This document shows, piece after piece, positions 1 to 10,240 of a stretch of 64,000 nucleotides of DNA. A program made the position numbers and the translations under genes. Below the pieces are notes generated by a model. It had not been told where the DNA came from. It ran no database searches and worked only from the letters and a program-made list of their open reading frames with translations. The number at the start of each line of letters is the position of its first letter. The first letter of the stretch is position 1. The DNA lies in contig NC_090166.1 in the NCBI RefSeq assembly GCF_017916325.1, positions 1,178,228 to 1,242,227 on the forward strand, written 5' to 3'. The DNA is from Leishmania martiniquensis. Its lineage: Eukaryota; Euglenozoa; Kinetoplastea; Trypanosomatida; Trypanosomatidae.

Positions 1-523
1 GCCGCATCCACCGCGCCTTTGTGATGGACGGAGATTCGTCCAGGTAGCTATCCGTCCACGTGTAGGACAGTGACGGCTCCGTCGCATTCCCCAATAGAGC
101 GTAAGAGTCGCTCGTGCGGGCGGCACTCGACACTGACGCTTCTTGCACCGCTGCAGACGACTTCTGCTGCCCCGCTACTTGACGTACCTCTGGCTTTCGT
201 TCACCTGGCCGCGCAGCACCGATCGCTGCAGACATTCCGCCCTGGACAGGCGCATTGATGATGCCATGCTTTCCAAGCGGGAGCCGTGACGAGCACAGCT
301 GGGGACGAGTGTGTGGTCGGCTGGGCGATGGTGACGTGCCCACGACACGTGTTTCCGTCAACTGGGCGCGACGACTGAAGCAGACCTGAAACAAAAATGG
401 CGTGCTCGCGCAACGATCGCTGGCGGTTGCACCACTGCGCGGTGTCATCGCCACCGCAGAGGCGCCCGTGGACATTGGCCGGTCATCATGCGTCACGTCG
501 CTGCTGTCTGTATTCGAGGGCAT
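1..523 (-). CDS. 5' part of a conserved-looking hypothetical protein, cut by the left edge
   Basis: An open frame runs on the minus strand from ATG at 523-521 to the left edge (174 full codons) without a stop, so the stop codon lies outside the window. In-frame codons upstream of this ATG decode to a low-complexity stretch matching a (CA)n/polypyrimidine leader, so this Met is the likely start. The visible N-terminal part is rich in Ser, Thr, Pro, Ala and Arg and looks disordered. It becomes more protein-like near the edge, with motifs such as SDSYALLGNATEPSLSYTW. I recognise no domain. It is the most downstream gene of the unit in this window. Confidence 0.6.
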   Translation of the reverse strand, partial: MPSNTDSSDVTHDDRPMSTGASAVAMTPRSGATASDRCASTPFLFQVCFSRRAQLTETRVVGTSPSPSRPHTRPQLCSSRLPLGKHGIINAPVQGGMSAAIGAARPGERKPEVRQVAGQQKSSAAVQEASVSSAARTSDSYALLGNATEPSLSYTWTDSYLDESPSITKARWMR

Positions 524-3229
524 ACGGCGCGGCGTAGATCGACTGGGTCGGCTCCAACAAGGAAAGAGATATATGTGTGTGAGCGAGGCGAGGGCTCCAC
601 GAAGAAGTGAGGCCCGAGGCAGCGACCAGGCGGTGGAAGGGGGGAGGGCGGAGCCGCAGATCGCAGAAGGCGAAGCGAGGGCTCATGCGAGTCAAAGAGT
701 TCTTCAGAGAAGCTGTGATTCCGGTGAGGGCGACGACCTCATCCAGAGAACAGAAGCAGGGGACGAGGAGGAGAAGGGGGGCAGAAGGGCAGGAAGTGGG
801 AGAGAGGCCCTGACGATGGTAGGGAGTGCGGCGCCCCGTTTGACGTGAAGACGAAAAAGGAGAGGCGCGAAGCGGCAGTGAGTGCATCTATCGGATGCAG
901 TCGGGGAGGGGGAGGGAAAGGTGTTGGCAGAGAGAGTGAGAGAGAAAGAGCCTGTGAGCGCAGCGAGAAGGGAAAAAAACTGCGGGAGAGAACCTGGCGT
1001 AGGCGACGAGTGAGCGAGCTTAGCGCGCGTTTTGAAACGATGAAGCACAGTTGTAATCACCTGTAAGATCAGGCCCGCGACTCCAAGCTCAAGCGCACCA
1101 CCGATTGTTAAGAGAGAGAGACAGTACCGGTCGCCGCCTTTTATGGGTGACTAAGACATCCCAAATGGGGTTGGGGTAGTACACTGAAAAAAAAAGGCGT
1201 TGGAAGAACGTAGCAGCGTATGCAAGCAGTTGCACCGTGCACCGTTGCCAGCGCTCCGTAGCAGAACCAACAAGAACACGCGGTAGAAAGGGGGAAGGGG
1301 AGGGGAGGGACGATGAGCGAAGGAAAGGGGGAGGTGGGGGAGAAGCGCCGCAACGCAGTTGGCTCCAAGGCGCTTGGCCGATGACGCGAAACGGTGGCGT
1401 AGGGGTCAAACATTCCTTCAACACTGTGAAAACATAAAGGGGCCACCGCGCAGATGGTGCTCCCTCGCATTCGTGCCACCTTTCGGGCCCTTCGTGGAGC
1501 GCCAGAATTGAAGCAAGAGGGAGGGCGGGAAGAAGAAGCCGAACACTTAAGGACGAAGCAACGCAACCCAAAACAAGGTGTGTTTGAGCGGGGGGGTGGC
1601 GGCACATCGCAGGTGAGGGGCGTCGGCTCGGTGCCTTTCCGTATTTGAGGTCTGCCCGATAGCGCGGCCAATGCTGGTCTTTCTTCTTTTCTTTCCTTCC
1701 CTCAGCCTGCAGAGGCTGGCGAGGGCGCGTCAGCGGCGCTCCCGTCTGCTGCCTGCCCAGTCGCCGAGGAGTTATCGCCTCCTGCAGAGGAGCCTTGAGC
1801 ACGCGTGATGCAACGGCGCGCAAAAGTGATGCACCGGGAGCGCCACCTCTGTCTGACGCGCTACCCGCCCTCCTCACCGTCACAGGTCGCCTGGCAGCCG
1901 CCCCTATTATGCGAGAGACGACCTGCTGCGCCCTCCTTGGTGTGTAGAGGATGGCTTCCCCAGATCAGTAGGTCGTAAGAGGGCCACCTGCACACGTGGC
2001 CCTCTTTCTGGGCAGTAAACACATTTTTTCGATGGCAAGTCGCATCAATGCAATGTCATGCAGATCCTGACTACTGGCATCCGTCGCAGTGCATCGCACT
2101 GATGTCTCCCCCACCTCATCGGTAGATGTCGTCGTCAGCACCAGAAGGGACGTGGCGTAGTCAGGGATAGATTGGCCACTTGTCTTCCCCACACACCGTG
2201 GAGCCTTGAGCCCTTCAGTCGTTGCACACTGAGGTGTGCCCCTCCTGCCATCATGGGCCAAGGGGTGAGTTGGGGTGTGCAAGACAGCAAAGTATGAGGA
2301 CCTACTGTCTGAAGGGCCCTCACAACACACCGGCCCTCCATTACTGTGCGCACGACCCGGCAATGGCACTGTACCGGCCGAGAGAGGATGTGCAGGTGAG
2401 AAGCAGAAAGAGCGGACACAGAAGAGCTGAGAGGAAGGGGGAGAAGAGGTCGGTGAGCTGAGGCTGTGTGATCGAGGGAGGACAGTGCACATCCCTCGAT
2501 GTCCTGCGACTTCCCTTCGCCCCCCTTTTTTCGTCCGAAGTGAAGAGCATTCTGCAGTGCACCTCTCTTCGTGCCATGCGCGGCATCCACACGCACTGAA
2601 CGTGCAGCCGCCTGCACTGGAGGGAGGGGGAAGGGGGGAGCGGAGGCGAGGCAGCTGAATCCACGCGAAAACGCGTTAGCGCTGAACAAACCAGGCGAAG
2701 AACAAAGACAGCTGCGGAGAAGGGAAGCGTATCCAAAGACACTCACTTCTGCGTTCCTCCTCACCCGTGATAGAGAGGATGGGCGCGGCGGCCGGGGAGG
2801 GAGGGGGGAAGACGTTGCGCAGAAACCGTCTCGCAGAGGGCGAGGAGGTGAGTGACACAGAGGCGGTGCCAGAGGGGCGGACAAGTAACCGAACGCGGAC
2901 GGGGGGTAAGAGGAGACGAGGGCGAGAAGAGGCAATCGCGCATTTAGGTAAATACACACACATTGCCGACCGCCACAGCACCGGCTGGAACACATAAACG
3001 GCAACAACAGAAGGTCCCTGAATGGAACGAGGCACGAATGAGGCGCTAAGGAGTGGAGGGGGTAGGGTGAGGGCAGCTGGGAGAGGCTTTAAAGGACGTG
3101 GCACAGCTTAGCATCAGGTGAGAGACGAAAGTCACCGAGCTGCGCACGAGCCCTGCTCGCCTCAGCATACCCAAAGACAAAGCAGGCGCTTTCGAGAGGC
3201 GTTCTATGCACATGAAGGATGGATACCGC
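524..3229. other. gene-free spacer, 2.7 kb
   Basis: Lies between the gene leaving the left edge and the small membrane protein gene, so it holds the 3' UTR of the latter and the 5' leader of the former. The + strand is strongly purine-rich (polypyrimidine on the transcribed strand). It contains a degenerate copy of the 301-bp repeat at about 1775-1915. The minus-strand open frames here (264 and 290 codons) have low-complexity composition and no recognisable motif, so I do not call them genes. Confidence 0.6.
1775..1915. repeat. degenerate third copy of the 301-bp SIDER-like repeat
   Basis: The block around 1785-1830, with the core GAGCACGCGTGATGCAACGG, and the block around 1885-1910 match 34600-34710 in the same orientation, with scattered substitutions and small indels in between. 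This makes it an older copy of the element found almost intact at 34504-34804 and inverted at 16749-17049. It sits in the presumed 3' UTR of the gene at 3230-3688. Confidence 0.6.
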
Positions 3230-3688
3230 TTACCAAGAGCTGCTGGACTCTTCCCCCTCGCTCTCCAGCATGGTCACATCGTCAAGCACGAAAGAAAAGC
3301 CTAATTCACCACCGCACGTGGAGGGTCTTAGCGAGCTGGATCCATGGGCCGTCTGCGAAGCGTCGGGAGCGCCGTCGTTAATCTCGCTGCGGCTACCGTT
3401 GGGAGCTGGCTGCTCGTCGTCATCAGCGGACGACTCGTACAAGTCCTCCAAACCAACCTCAAGTAACCTTTGACGAGCCGTGAAGACGCCCTCCGCCTTG
3501 CACTGGAGCAATCCGTGACGCAGCTGCTTCTGGGCGGCGCTGATGCGCCTTTCATAGGTGTCTTTCAGACGAATAAAGGCGAGGCAGTCGTAACAGCCGA
3601 CCGCGATAAGGAAGGGCAGCGCAAACCCAAACGTGGCTAACAGCATCCACAGGTAAACGCCCGTTGCCGCCTCGGTCGATGATGACAT
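3230..3688 (-). CDS. small single-pass membrane protein, hypothetical
   Basis: A 152-residue protein of unknown function. Residues about 12-34 form one strong hydrophobic segment (VYLWMLLATFGFALPFLIAV). It is followed by a basic, helix-prone stretch (ERRISAAQKQLRHGL) and then an acidic, Ser-rich disordered tail ending in SSSSW. The N-terminus is short and polar, so a type III or tail-out topology is likely. No enzymatic motif is visible. Spacing to the isomerase upstream is about 0.8 kb, normal for this unit. The coding character after the membrane segment (varied, non-repetitive residues with acidic clusters) argues for a real gene, but I cannot name it. Confidence 0.65.
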   Translation of the reverse strand: MSSSTEAATGVYLWMLLATFGFALPFLIAVGCYDCLAFIRLKDTYERRISAAQKQLRHGLLQCKAEGVFTARQRLLEVGLEDLYESSADDDEQPAPNGSRSEINDGAPDASQTAHGSSSLRPSTCGGELGFSFVLDDVTMLESEGEESSSSW

Positions 3689-4494
3689 GACTCGGAAAAG
3701 ATAAGCGGGGCTGCCTCAGAGCCAACGCAGCGCTCGGGTTAGTGCCGTGTCCACGAGACGCTTTCACGCAGACTTCTGATGGTGGCGACGATAAAGCTCT
3801 ACAGGGACTTGATGCGAGAGTCAGGGGAGATGGTGACACTTGGTGTGCGCGCAAGATGTTTCGCATTGGTGCTAGAAGAAACAAAGGTGCATCAACGGAA
3901 AGAAACTGATAGTGAAGGGACCACGGCGTGTATTTTCCCAGCGGACAGACTCGACGCAGCCATGGAAAACGTCGTTACAGAAAAGAAACACTCATCCGCC
4001 TTTGTGTGCGCGCCATGTACCGCGTGATGACGCTGGCTCCATCACCAGGCACACGCACGGACACACACACACAAATAGAAGTGTTGTGCGTTACGTCGTG
4101 CAGAAGCTTTGTCACAGTTTTTGTTCTTCTCTGTAGCTACTCAGTGGCTTTTCCTTACGTGTACGCCACAACGGGGTCGCTCACGCCCATCAGCCAACTG
4201 AGCACGCAAGCACTTACCGAGTGTACCAGTCATTCTTCGCCATATTAAGCGGTATTCCCGTGCCGTCTGCAACGCAAAGAGGGCAGGCTGGAGGAGCGGG
4301 GAAAAGGCACTATTAGCGCTCTCCAAGATTGCGCGCATCACACAAGAACAGTAGAGAGAGAGAAAGACCGAACACACACACAAAGAAGCAGCAGCGTGGG
4401 CTTCCCTCTCCCCACGCCCTCACGCTACGTTAGTTACGCTTAAGAGCCCTCTTCCCCTTGCCGTGAATGCGTGGCACAGAAGGCGGCCGCGCCG
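3689..4494. other. gene-free spacer, 0.8 kb
   Basis: Presumed 3' UTR of isomerase copy 1 and leader of the small membrane protein gene. The isomerase duplication begins inside it, at about 4463. Apart from a short (CA)n run near 4065 I see no feature. Confidence 0.55.
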
Positions 4495-5957
4495 CTACTT
4501 CCGAGAGCGGCTCTTCAGGCGCTGGAGGTACGTTTCAAGATTCTTCTGCACCTCGGGGCTCTGCACGAACTGTGTGAAGAACTCTGTGTCGTAGTTGCGC
4601 TCTTCGTCGGAGGCGAGCATCTGCAGGTACTCGCGGCGCATCATGTCGCGAGCCATCCACCGAGACTGTTGTGGCACGGTGAGGAAGCGCTCCGCCTGCT
4701 GGTAGGCGACCTCGACGGCCCGCTCGTCATCGGGGGTGACCTCGTCGATCAGCCCAAGCTTTAGCGCATCGTCGGCCACGGGAGTCTCACCCAGCTGCAG
4801 CATTCGTTCCGCCTGGCGGGAACCCATCAGGTAGGCGTAAGCCGGCATCGTCCACGGAGGGGCGACGAGTCCCAGCTTTGTTTCGTTAAGGCCGATGCGG
4901 TACAGACGGCTGTTGTTCTGATTGTCCTTCGGCCCGCGAGCCATGACGCGATAGTCGCAGCCCATCGCGATGATGCAACCCGCCGCTGGTGAGTTGCCGT
5001 TGATAGCCGCGATGATGGGCTTGGGAAAGGAGTTCAAGATGAGCCACATCTCCTGGAAGCTCTGCCAGAAAAGTGAGATGCGTTCCGGCTTCGGGTTGTG
5101 TACCTCAGACAGGTCAAGCCCCGCCGAGAAGACTGTCGGAATCGCGGAGGAGATGACGACGGCCTTTGTCTCCTCGTTACTGCCAAGCCAGAGCATCCAT
5201 TGATTCAGCTCTTGGAAAAATTCCAGGCTGAGCGAGTTCACTGGCGCACGGGCCAGCTGCACATTCGTGATGCCTTTATCCGTCGTATTGATCTTCACAA
5301 ACTTCGGGACCTCCGTCGGCTTCTTTGGCGGCTCGAACTCTCGCTCCGTCTCATGGCCGTGTTCGTAATCAGCACGAGCGGCGCCTGGGGCTTGCTGGCG
5401 CCCCTGCTGGGGAGCGCCGGGTGGTGCTTGCGACTGGAAGCGTCGCTGCGGGAGCTGCAGCAGCGCCGATGTGACGCAGACAGTGCCGGCGCACCGGGCG
5501 AGGGAGGAGGAGATGACACGGCGCATGACGGCAGAAGCGGTGAGATCTCAGCAGCAGAAAAACAAATGAAAAGGTCGACTCGGCAGGCGCGTGTGATATC
5601 GCGGGTCTTGGAGAGGTCCGCGCGGGTGCGGCGGCGGTCGATTTCGCACAGGAAAGCAGTCCAGGGAGGAGGTTCAGAGACCATTGGAGAGAGCGGAGGC
5701 GCCGAGATCGTGTGACGCGCGCGCTGTAGCGCATCCGACATACGGCTTCGGGCTCTGGGGCGCCGCCAGATGGGGGCACGGCGCTTGCATAAGGTGGGCT
5801 GCGCAAGGGCACCTGTGCCTTGCCGGAATCAGCTCGCGTGGCGCCGTGCCCATCTCCTTCTCTCTCGTCTTTTTTTGCGAGTGCGGAGCACCTGCAGGTT
5901 TGATTTGGGCATAGTCCGCGTCCGTACCGCAGCAGCGGTGCGCGCGTCACGTCAGTT
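4463..5957 (-). repeat. isomerase duplication unit, copy 1
   Basis: This block matches 27301-28772 in direct orientation. It includes about 30 bp past the isomerase stop, the whole coding region and 431 bp upstream of the start codon; the upstream part has the same length in both copies and is almost identical. Homology stops sharply after GTCACGTCAGTT, 36 bp short of the stop codon of the M1-like gene. Confidence 0.9.
4495..5526 (-). CDS. ECI1: 3,2-trans-enoyl-CoA isomerase, mitochondrial, copy 1
   Basis: A 343-residue crotonase-fold protein. It should move 3-cis/trans double bonds to 2-trans in unsaturated acyl-CoAs for mitochondrial beta-oxidation. Seen: an Arg-rich, acid-free N-terminus (residues 1-33) typical of a mitochondrial presequence; a Pro/Gln/Ala-rich linker; the oxyanion-hole segments FSAGLDL and AAINGNSPAAGC; and GLNETKLG, whose Glu215 aligns with the catalytic Glu of mammalian ECI1. 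The C-terminal RLKSRSRK is not a PTS1 signal, which favours mitochondria over glycosomes. The family match extends through the C-terminal helices. It is duplicated at 27334-28341; this copy keeps the usual FSAGLDL, so it may be the more conventional enzyme. Confidence 0.92.
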   Translation of the reverse strand: MRRVISSSLARCAGTVCVTSALLQLPQRRFQSQAPPGAPQQGRQQAPGAARADYEHGHETEREFEPPKKPTEVPKFVKINTTDKGITNVQLARAPVNSLSLEFFQELNQWMLWLGSNEETKAVVISSAIPTVFSAGLDLSEVHNPKPERISLFWQSFQEMWLILNSFPKPIIAAINGNSPAAGCIIAMGCDYRVMARGPKDNQNNSRLYRIGLNETKLGLVAPPWTMPAYAYLMGSRQAERMLQLGETPVADDALKLGLIDEVTPDDERAVEVAYQQAERFLTVPQQSRWMARDMMRREYLQMLASDEERNYDTEFFTQFVQSPEVQKNLETYLQRLKSRSRK

Positions 5958-5992
5958 GAGAAGAGACCGGCACGATTCCATTTTATAATTAG

Positions 5993-7888
5993 TCACAGAG
6001 AGCTTTCCGCAGCGCGCAAGAACTGCTCCGTGCTGAGGTATGGAGGAGGTGCCATGGCAGCACCGATGCGTCGCAGAACCTCAACGCCACCCTCTTCCTC
6101 AACTGCGATGGCTGGAGCGACGTAGTGGTCGTGAATCAGCTGCCGCAAGAACATGACAAAGCTGTCGAACCCCCGCTCGGCAACCAGCCGCTTAATGGCA
6201 CTCAGAGAGTTCTGGTACGACACTCCGGTGAACTCGTGACCTCTTTCGGGGGCCTGAATGACCCCCTTTGCCGCTTTCGCTGTCGAGGCGGAGGGCGGGG
6301 AGCTTTCAGCTTTAGCGCTGGCACCACTGTCCGCCTTGTACTTCCGCATGGGCTTCCCGAGTAGGGTATCGCCGACGAGCTGCTCAATGACCTGGCAGAT
6401 GCCCTCCTTCACTGCAAACGGCAGCCCCAGTGCGTTTCCCATCCAGTGATGAGTCACCTCGTGCACGATGAGCTTTGCTTGGGCGACCTCCGCATTGGTG
6501 TTTGAGCCTCCCCCTCCGCTGGCGCTGACAGCTTTCATGTTCGCCTGGTAGATGGTCTCGTTCAGAATAATAGAGCAGTGGTGCTCCATACCGGAGATAT
6601 ATGGCATCGTGGGGCCAAGCAGGACGTCGAAGTGCTCGCACTGAAGCAGTGGGAGCGGGCACTGGAAGAGCTGCTGGAGTGCTGTTACAGCCTCGATGGT
6701 GATACGCAAGACGCGCTCGAGGGTGGCCGTGGCGATGCGTGCCTGTGGTCGTGCTAGCACGCGGATGGGAACGGGCACGTAGGACACGGCGCCGGCTTCT
6801 ATGCGGCGGATCCTCGCGTCAGCGGCAAACTTCAGGACATCCAAATTCCCTTTCACCACCTCCAGGCCAACGGCATCCGTCGATCCGGTCTCCGGTTTAC
6901 CTCCATCGGGGAAGCAGGCGAACGAGAAGGCGTACACAGGCAGAGGGCCGCACGGTGCAAAGCTTAGTTGAATCGCATGTTGCGCCGCCAGTACCTTGCG
7001 GCCGCGCTCCTGCCCGTTTGTCAAGACAGTCCGAAAACTGCTGGGCAGCTGAATACTTGTGATCGTCCAGTCGAGGCGGTATTGCGGGTCGTCTGGGGAG
7101 GGGAAGGCGCACCGGGCGTACCGCACCTCGAAATGCGTCAGGAGCGGCACATCCTCGGCGCTAGACTGACTATCGCTGCTTCGAGCGGCGTAGAGGCCGC
7201 CGTGGTCAAACGACTGCACGGTGCCGACAAAGTGCACCGTCAGATCCACCTCACTGAAAGGGGGTAAGCCGCCGCCCCCTTCGAACAAGACGAGCTTTGA
7301 CCCCCAATCCACCGCAGCGGGTCTAAAGGAGGCCGCAGGGGTCCGCGCATCGCTTTCCTTGCCGGCCGTGCGGACTCTCTTGCTGCCCTTGGGGCTCTCC
7401 CTTGTCTTCTTCGCAACACCAAAACCACCGGTGGTGCTGTGGCTGCCCGCCGCTGCCGCTTCAGCATCCTCTTGCTCAACAGACACAATTTTCAGAGGCC
7501 CAGTGGCCGCGCGGTCAGCGGCGGACACACACCTCACTTGGTAGCTCTGCACCTCCAAAACCTTCGCGTCCTTGTAAATCCCACCCGCCGCGGTGAGGGC
7601 ATGAACGTGCAGGGCGTTCTTCTCCGCTATCAAGCGACGATGTCGCAGGAAGACATCATACTCGGACCAACCCAGAGGGGTGGATGCTCCCGAGGAGATG
7701 CTCGCTTTCGCGTCGCTGCTGTCGGCGTCACAGTAGGGCTCACGTCGGTAGCGAATGGTAGATGTTCCGTGATAGCGGCAGCCCGCTCGAATCGCCCCGC
7801 CGCTGCTGGGGCGGTTCAAGACGAGCTGCAAATTACAGAGGAAAGGATTCCATATGTACGGCGGCGACCCCATGAGGGTGCCGGCCAT
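5993..7888 (-). CDS. M1-family (aminopeptidase-like) metallopeptidase with shortened zinc motif
   Basis: A 631-residue protein of the M1 (gluzincin) type. Landmarks in order: GMEH with Glu435 (equivalent of the GxMEN exopeptidase signature), zinc motif HEVTHHWMGN (His476, Glu477, His480), then VKEG with Glu495, and Tyr558 in VSYQNSLSAIKRL at the usual distance for the M1 transition-state Tyr. Ligands, general base and Tyr are therefore present. Oddities: only 14 residues separate HEXXH from the third ligand Glu, against 18 in typical M1 enzymes; GAMEN is degenerate; and a Ser/Ala-rich insert follows the zinc site. The N-terminal half is a beta-rich domain broken by a low-complexity linker. 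Substrate unknown; it could be a divergent peptidase or a scaffold that lost activity. Confidence 0.78.
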   Translation of the reverse strand: MAGTLMGSPPYIWNPFLCNLQLVLNRPSSGGAIRAGCRYHGTSTIRYRREPYCDADSSDAKASISSGASTPLGWSEYDVFLRHRRLIAEKNALHVHALTAAGGIYKDAKVLEVQSYQVRCVSAADRAATGPLKIVSVEQEDAEAAAAGSHSTTGGFGVAKKTRESPKGSKRVRTAGKESDARTPAASFRPAAVDWGSKLVLFEGGGGLPPFSEVDLTVHFVGTVQSFDHGGLYAARSSDSQSSAEDVPLLTHFEVRYARCAFPSPDDPQYRLDWTITSIQLPSSFRTVLTNGQERGRKVLAAQHAIQLSFAPCGPLPVYAFSFACFPDGGKPETGSTDAVGLEVVKGNLDVLKFAADARIRRIEAGAVSYVPVPIRVLARPQARIATATLERVLRITIEAVTALQQLFQCPLPLLQCEHFDVLLGPTMPYISGMEHHCSIILNETIYQANMKAVSASGGGGSNTNAEVAQAKLIVHEVTHHWMGNALGLPFAVKEGICQVIEQLVGDTLLGKPMRKYKADSGASAKAESSPPSASTAKAAKGVIQAPERGHEFTGVSYQNSLSAIKRLVAERGFDSFVMFLRQLIHDHYVAPAIAVEEEGGVEVLRRIGAAMAPPPYLSTEQFLRAAESSL

Positions 7889-8851
7889 CCGAGTGCTGGG
7901 GCGTCACGATCACACGCCCCGTGGGACGGACTCGCAAGTACGCGCAAGAAGAGGAGTGGACCTCAATTGTGTGTGTGTGTGTGTTCGAGGGGGGAAGCAT
8001 AGGCAGGGAAAGGGGGCAGAGGGAAGCTGAGAGGACCAACAGAGACGGATAGAGCAGAAAAAACGCGGAGGGCGTCCACAGCAAACGCACCCCATCACGG
8101 CAAGGCAAAGGCGCTGAGCAGCACAGCTCAACGGTGCCCCCTTCCTTCCAGCACCACCAAGGAAAAAATATTTACGCGCAAGCATGGGTGACGAAACTCG
8201 GCCTGATATGCTCGCGACGCAACCGCGCGAGTCGCTTCGATCGACTGTATCAGTGTCTGAGCGTGTGTCTGCGTCTGCTGGTGGTATTAGGCGAGTATCG
8301 AAAAGCCATTGCGTGAACCTTTAATGGCACGTTTTGCCCTCTCTTCCCACCATCGAGGGTGAAGGCGATGCCCATGGAGGCAGGACAGCGGTGACAATGC
8401 GCCATGGAGGGAACCAAACAAAGCCTTCACCGTACTTCCTTCTCGTAGAAACTCCGCACGGATCAGCAGCCACCGCAGCCAGCCCGCATACACAGCCGCA
8501 GCCGGCCCGCCTCCGTTGCCCCCTCCCCCCCTCAACTCCGATGCATGAGGTATGCCCCTCGCTTGCGCTGCGCCATGTCGGCAGTGGTCCGCAGCGCGTG
8601 CGCACAGTGGGCGCCATCCATTTGCGTGCACGTCGTGCGCGGCTCGTCGGGGGTGGATGGCCCCTCCCCCCGCCTGCCTCAGCGGATGGGACACTGCTAT
8701 GCGCCGGCGACGCACATGTGCACGCGGATGGGCGGGCGGCACTACGGGGAGAGAGAGGTCACGGTCTCTCTTGTTACCCCCCGTCAGGGTAAGAAGAAAA
8801 GAGCCGACGCGTGGTGGACTGTTGGGCGTTGCTTATTCTCATGCGGTCAGC
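7889..8851. other. spacer with microsatellite and SIDER-like element
   Basis: Presumed 3' UTR of the Fes1-like gene plus the leader of the M1-like gene. It contains a (TG)8 run at 7969-7984 and a retroposon-like element at 8461-8758. I see no coding region. Confidence 0.6.
8461..8758 (-). mobile_element. SIDER-like degenerate retroposon, copy 1
   Basis: Nearly identical to 26862-27133 over about 270 bp, with one extra 20-bp partial duplication near 8480-8505. The part at 8670-8757 (core CAGCGGATGGGACACTGCTA) also recurs at 11510-11600. Position just after the stop codon of the Fes1-like gene puts it in that 3' UTR. Sequence and location fit the Leishmania SIDER2 family, known to be enriched in 3' UTRs and linked to mRNA instability. 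The family name comes from memory of its consensus. Confidence 0.7.
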
Positions 8852-10240
8852 CTAGCTCATCCGATCGATGGCATCGACTAATTGGCGGCGCTCGTCCTCC
8901 GTCACCCCCACGCCCTCCTCGCGCTGCAGATGCGTGCGCCACTCTTTCATCCGGCGAGGCATCAGTGTGTGCACGAATTCCTTCATCGATTGGGGGCTCT
9001 TTTCGAGCAACGACAGAAGCGCCCGCGCTGCGGACTTCTGTAGCGCCTCATCGCTGATCTGAGACTCTGCGTGCTGGCACGTCAGGCGAATGATTTCCTC
9101 GCTGGAGACACCCGTGGAGGCTAGGTAGGCGACAAAGAAGAAGACGCGCGCCGCAACTTTGTGTGCCACGCGAAGCAGCGGAGCGAATATGTCGTCCACC
9201 TCCTCCTCGGTCGCTGTGTCGGACGCGATGCTCGTCACCGCGACTGGCATCCTCCCACATATCGCTCCGTTCACGAAGAGCGACTCGAGCAACGCTTGTG
9301 TCAGCCGTAGCACCTCTACAAGAACTGCCAGGCCGTTGCTCTGAATAAATACAATAGTGTTTGGCGCGCAGTCACGGCAGAGGCAGCTGCATGCATGCAA
9401 CAGTGCGCCAAGCAAGCTCATAAGGGACGTAGCTGTTGTAGCTGTACTCGCAGCTTCGGCGCCGTCGCCCCGTTTGTCAACTGCCACGCCGTCACTTATG
9501 AGGCGCACAAGGCTTTGAACAGCTTCGATGCAGTCACCTAGGAAGGGAAGAAGAATGTCCTCCCACCGAGCGGCTTGGTAAGCCACCTGCACCTGCTCGT
9601 TCAGCTGAGCCGAGTGAGCAATGACCATCGCAAACTGAGTGAAGAGCGGCACCGCCGATGAAGGGATGCTGTCGTGTGTGGCAGGTGGCGACCCTCCCTT
9701 CGCTGCGTTCCTGCGCTCGGCAGCCTCAAGGTGCGCGCCGGTGTCTACAGCGCTGGTTGGAGGAAGAGAGTGCGCGGCGCGCTCACGACGCAAGGCCTGC
9801 AGGAGGCGCTGCGGGCCGTGCATGAGCGCAAACTCAGCTGCCCAGTTGACATCCTCGACCATTTCCGCCATCTCCGCGAGGGCCTCCACACGTTCCTCCT
9901 GCTCCGAAGGCTCTCGACTCCCCTCAGTGGCGTCGCTCTCCGTGCTGAGGAGCAGCTGCTTGAGTCGCTTCTCCGGCGCTTCGACCGAGGCGAGGGCGTT
10001 ACGAAGCCACTCGTAGTCAGAGGGGGGTCTCGCCGTTTCCCCAACAACTGCAGAGGGGCGGGCATCTGCTGCCGTGGAAGGCGCCGCTACGCTTGTGCCA
10101 GGCTGCGTCGTTACTTGCGCGCATCCGCCCGCATTCGCTGGTGCGGGGGCGCCTTCGCTGGCGGTGGGTCTCGTATCACCGCCCTGCAGCTGGGCGCAGA
10201 GATTCAGTAGCGCTGCGTTGACAGTCGCGTCCGAAGACAT
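8852..10240 (-). CDS. Fes1/HspBP1-like Hsp70 nucleotide exchange factor
   Basis: A 462-residue protein starting at MSSDATVNAALLNLC; the open frame extends 72 codons further upstream, but that part is leader-like (Pro/Phe/His-rich). After an Ala/Pro/Thr-rich linker, DYEWLRNALASVE and an EALAEMAEMVEDVNWAAEF repeat match the helical N-terminal region of Fes1 and HspBP1. Armadillo-type helices with conserved LL/ALLHACSCLCRDC and IQSNGLAVLVEVL patterns follow. Such proteins bind the Hsp70 ATPase domain and speed ADP release in the cytosol. The C-terminal helical part (KSAARALLSLLEKSPQSMKE) is also typical. It is longer than yeast Fes1 because of linkers and an acidic insertion (SDTATEEEVDDI). Confidence 0.78.
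   Translation of the reverse strand: MSSDATVNAALLNLCAQLQGGDTRPTASEGAPAPANAGGCAQVTTQPGTSVAAPSTAADARPSAVVGETARPPSDYEWLRNALASVEAPEKRLKQLLLSTESDATEGSREPSEQEERVEALAEMAEMVEDVNWAAEFALMHGPQRLLQALRRERAAHSLPPTSAVDTGAHLEAAERRNAAKGGSPPATHDSIPSSAVPLFTQFAMVIAHSAQLNEQVQVAYQAARWEDILLPFLGDCIEAVQSLVRLISDGVAVDKRGDGAEAASTATTATSLMSLLGALLHACSCLCRDCAPNTIVFIQSNGLAVLVEVLRLTQALLESLFVNGAICGRMPVAVTSIASDTATEEEVDDIFAPLLRVAHKVAARVFFFVAYLASTGVSSEEIIRLTCQHAESQISDEALQKSAARALLSLLEKSPQSMKEFVHTLMPRRMKEWRTHLQREEGVGVTEDERRQLVDAIDRMS

Noticed and set aside
1089..1883. 264-codon minus frame
   Set aside because: Runs through the degenerate 301-bp-repeat copy and low-complexity spacer; composition is that of translated polypyrimidine.
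2135..3007. 290-codon minus frame
   Set aside because: Ser/Pro/Leu/Cys-rich translation of a purine-rich spacer, with no motif and no preferred start.
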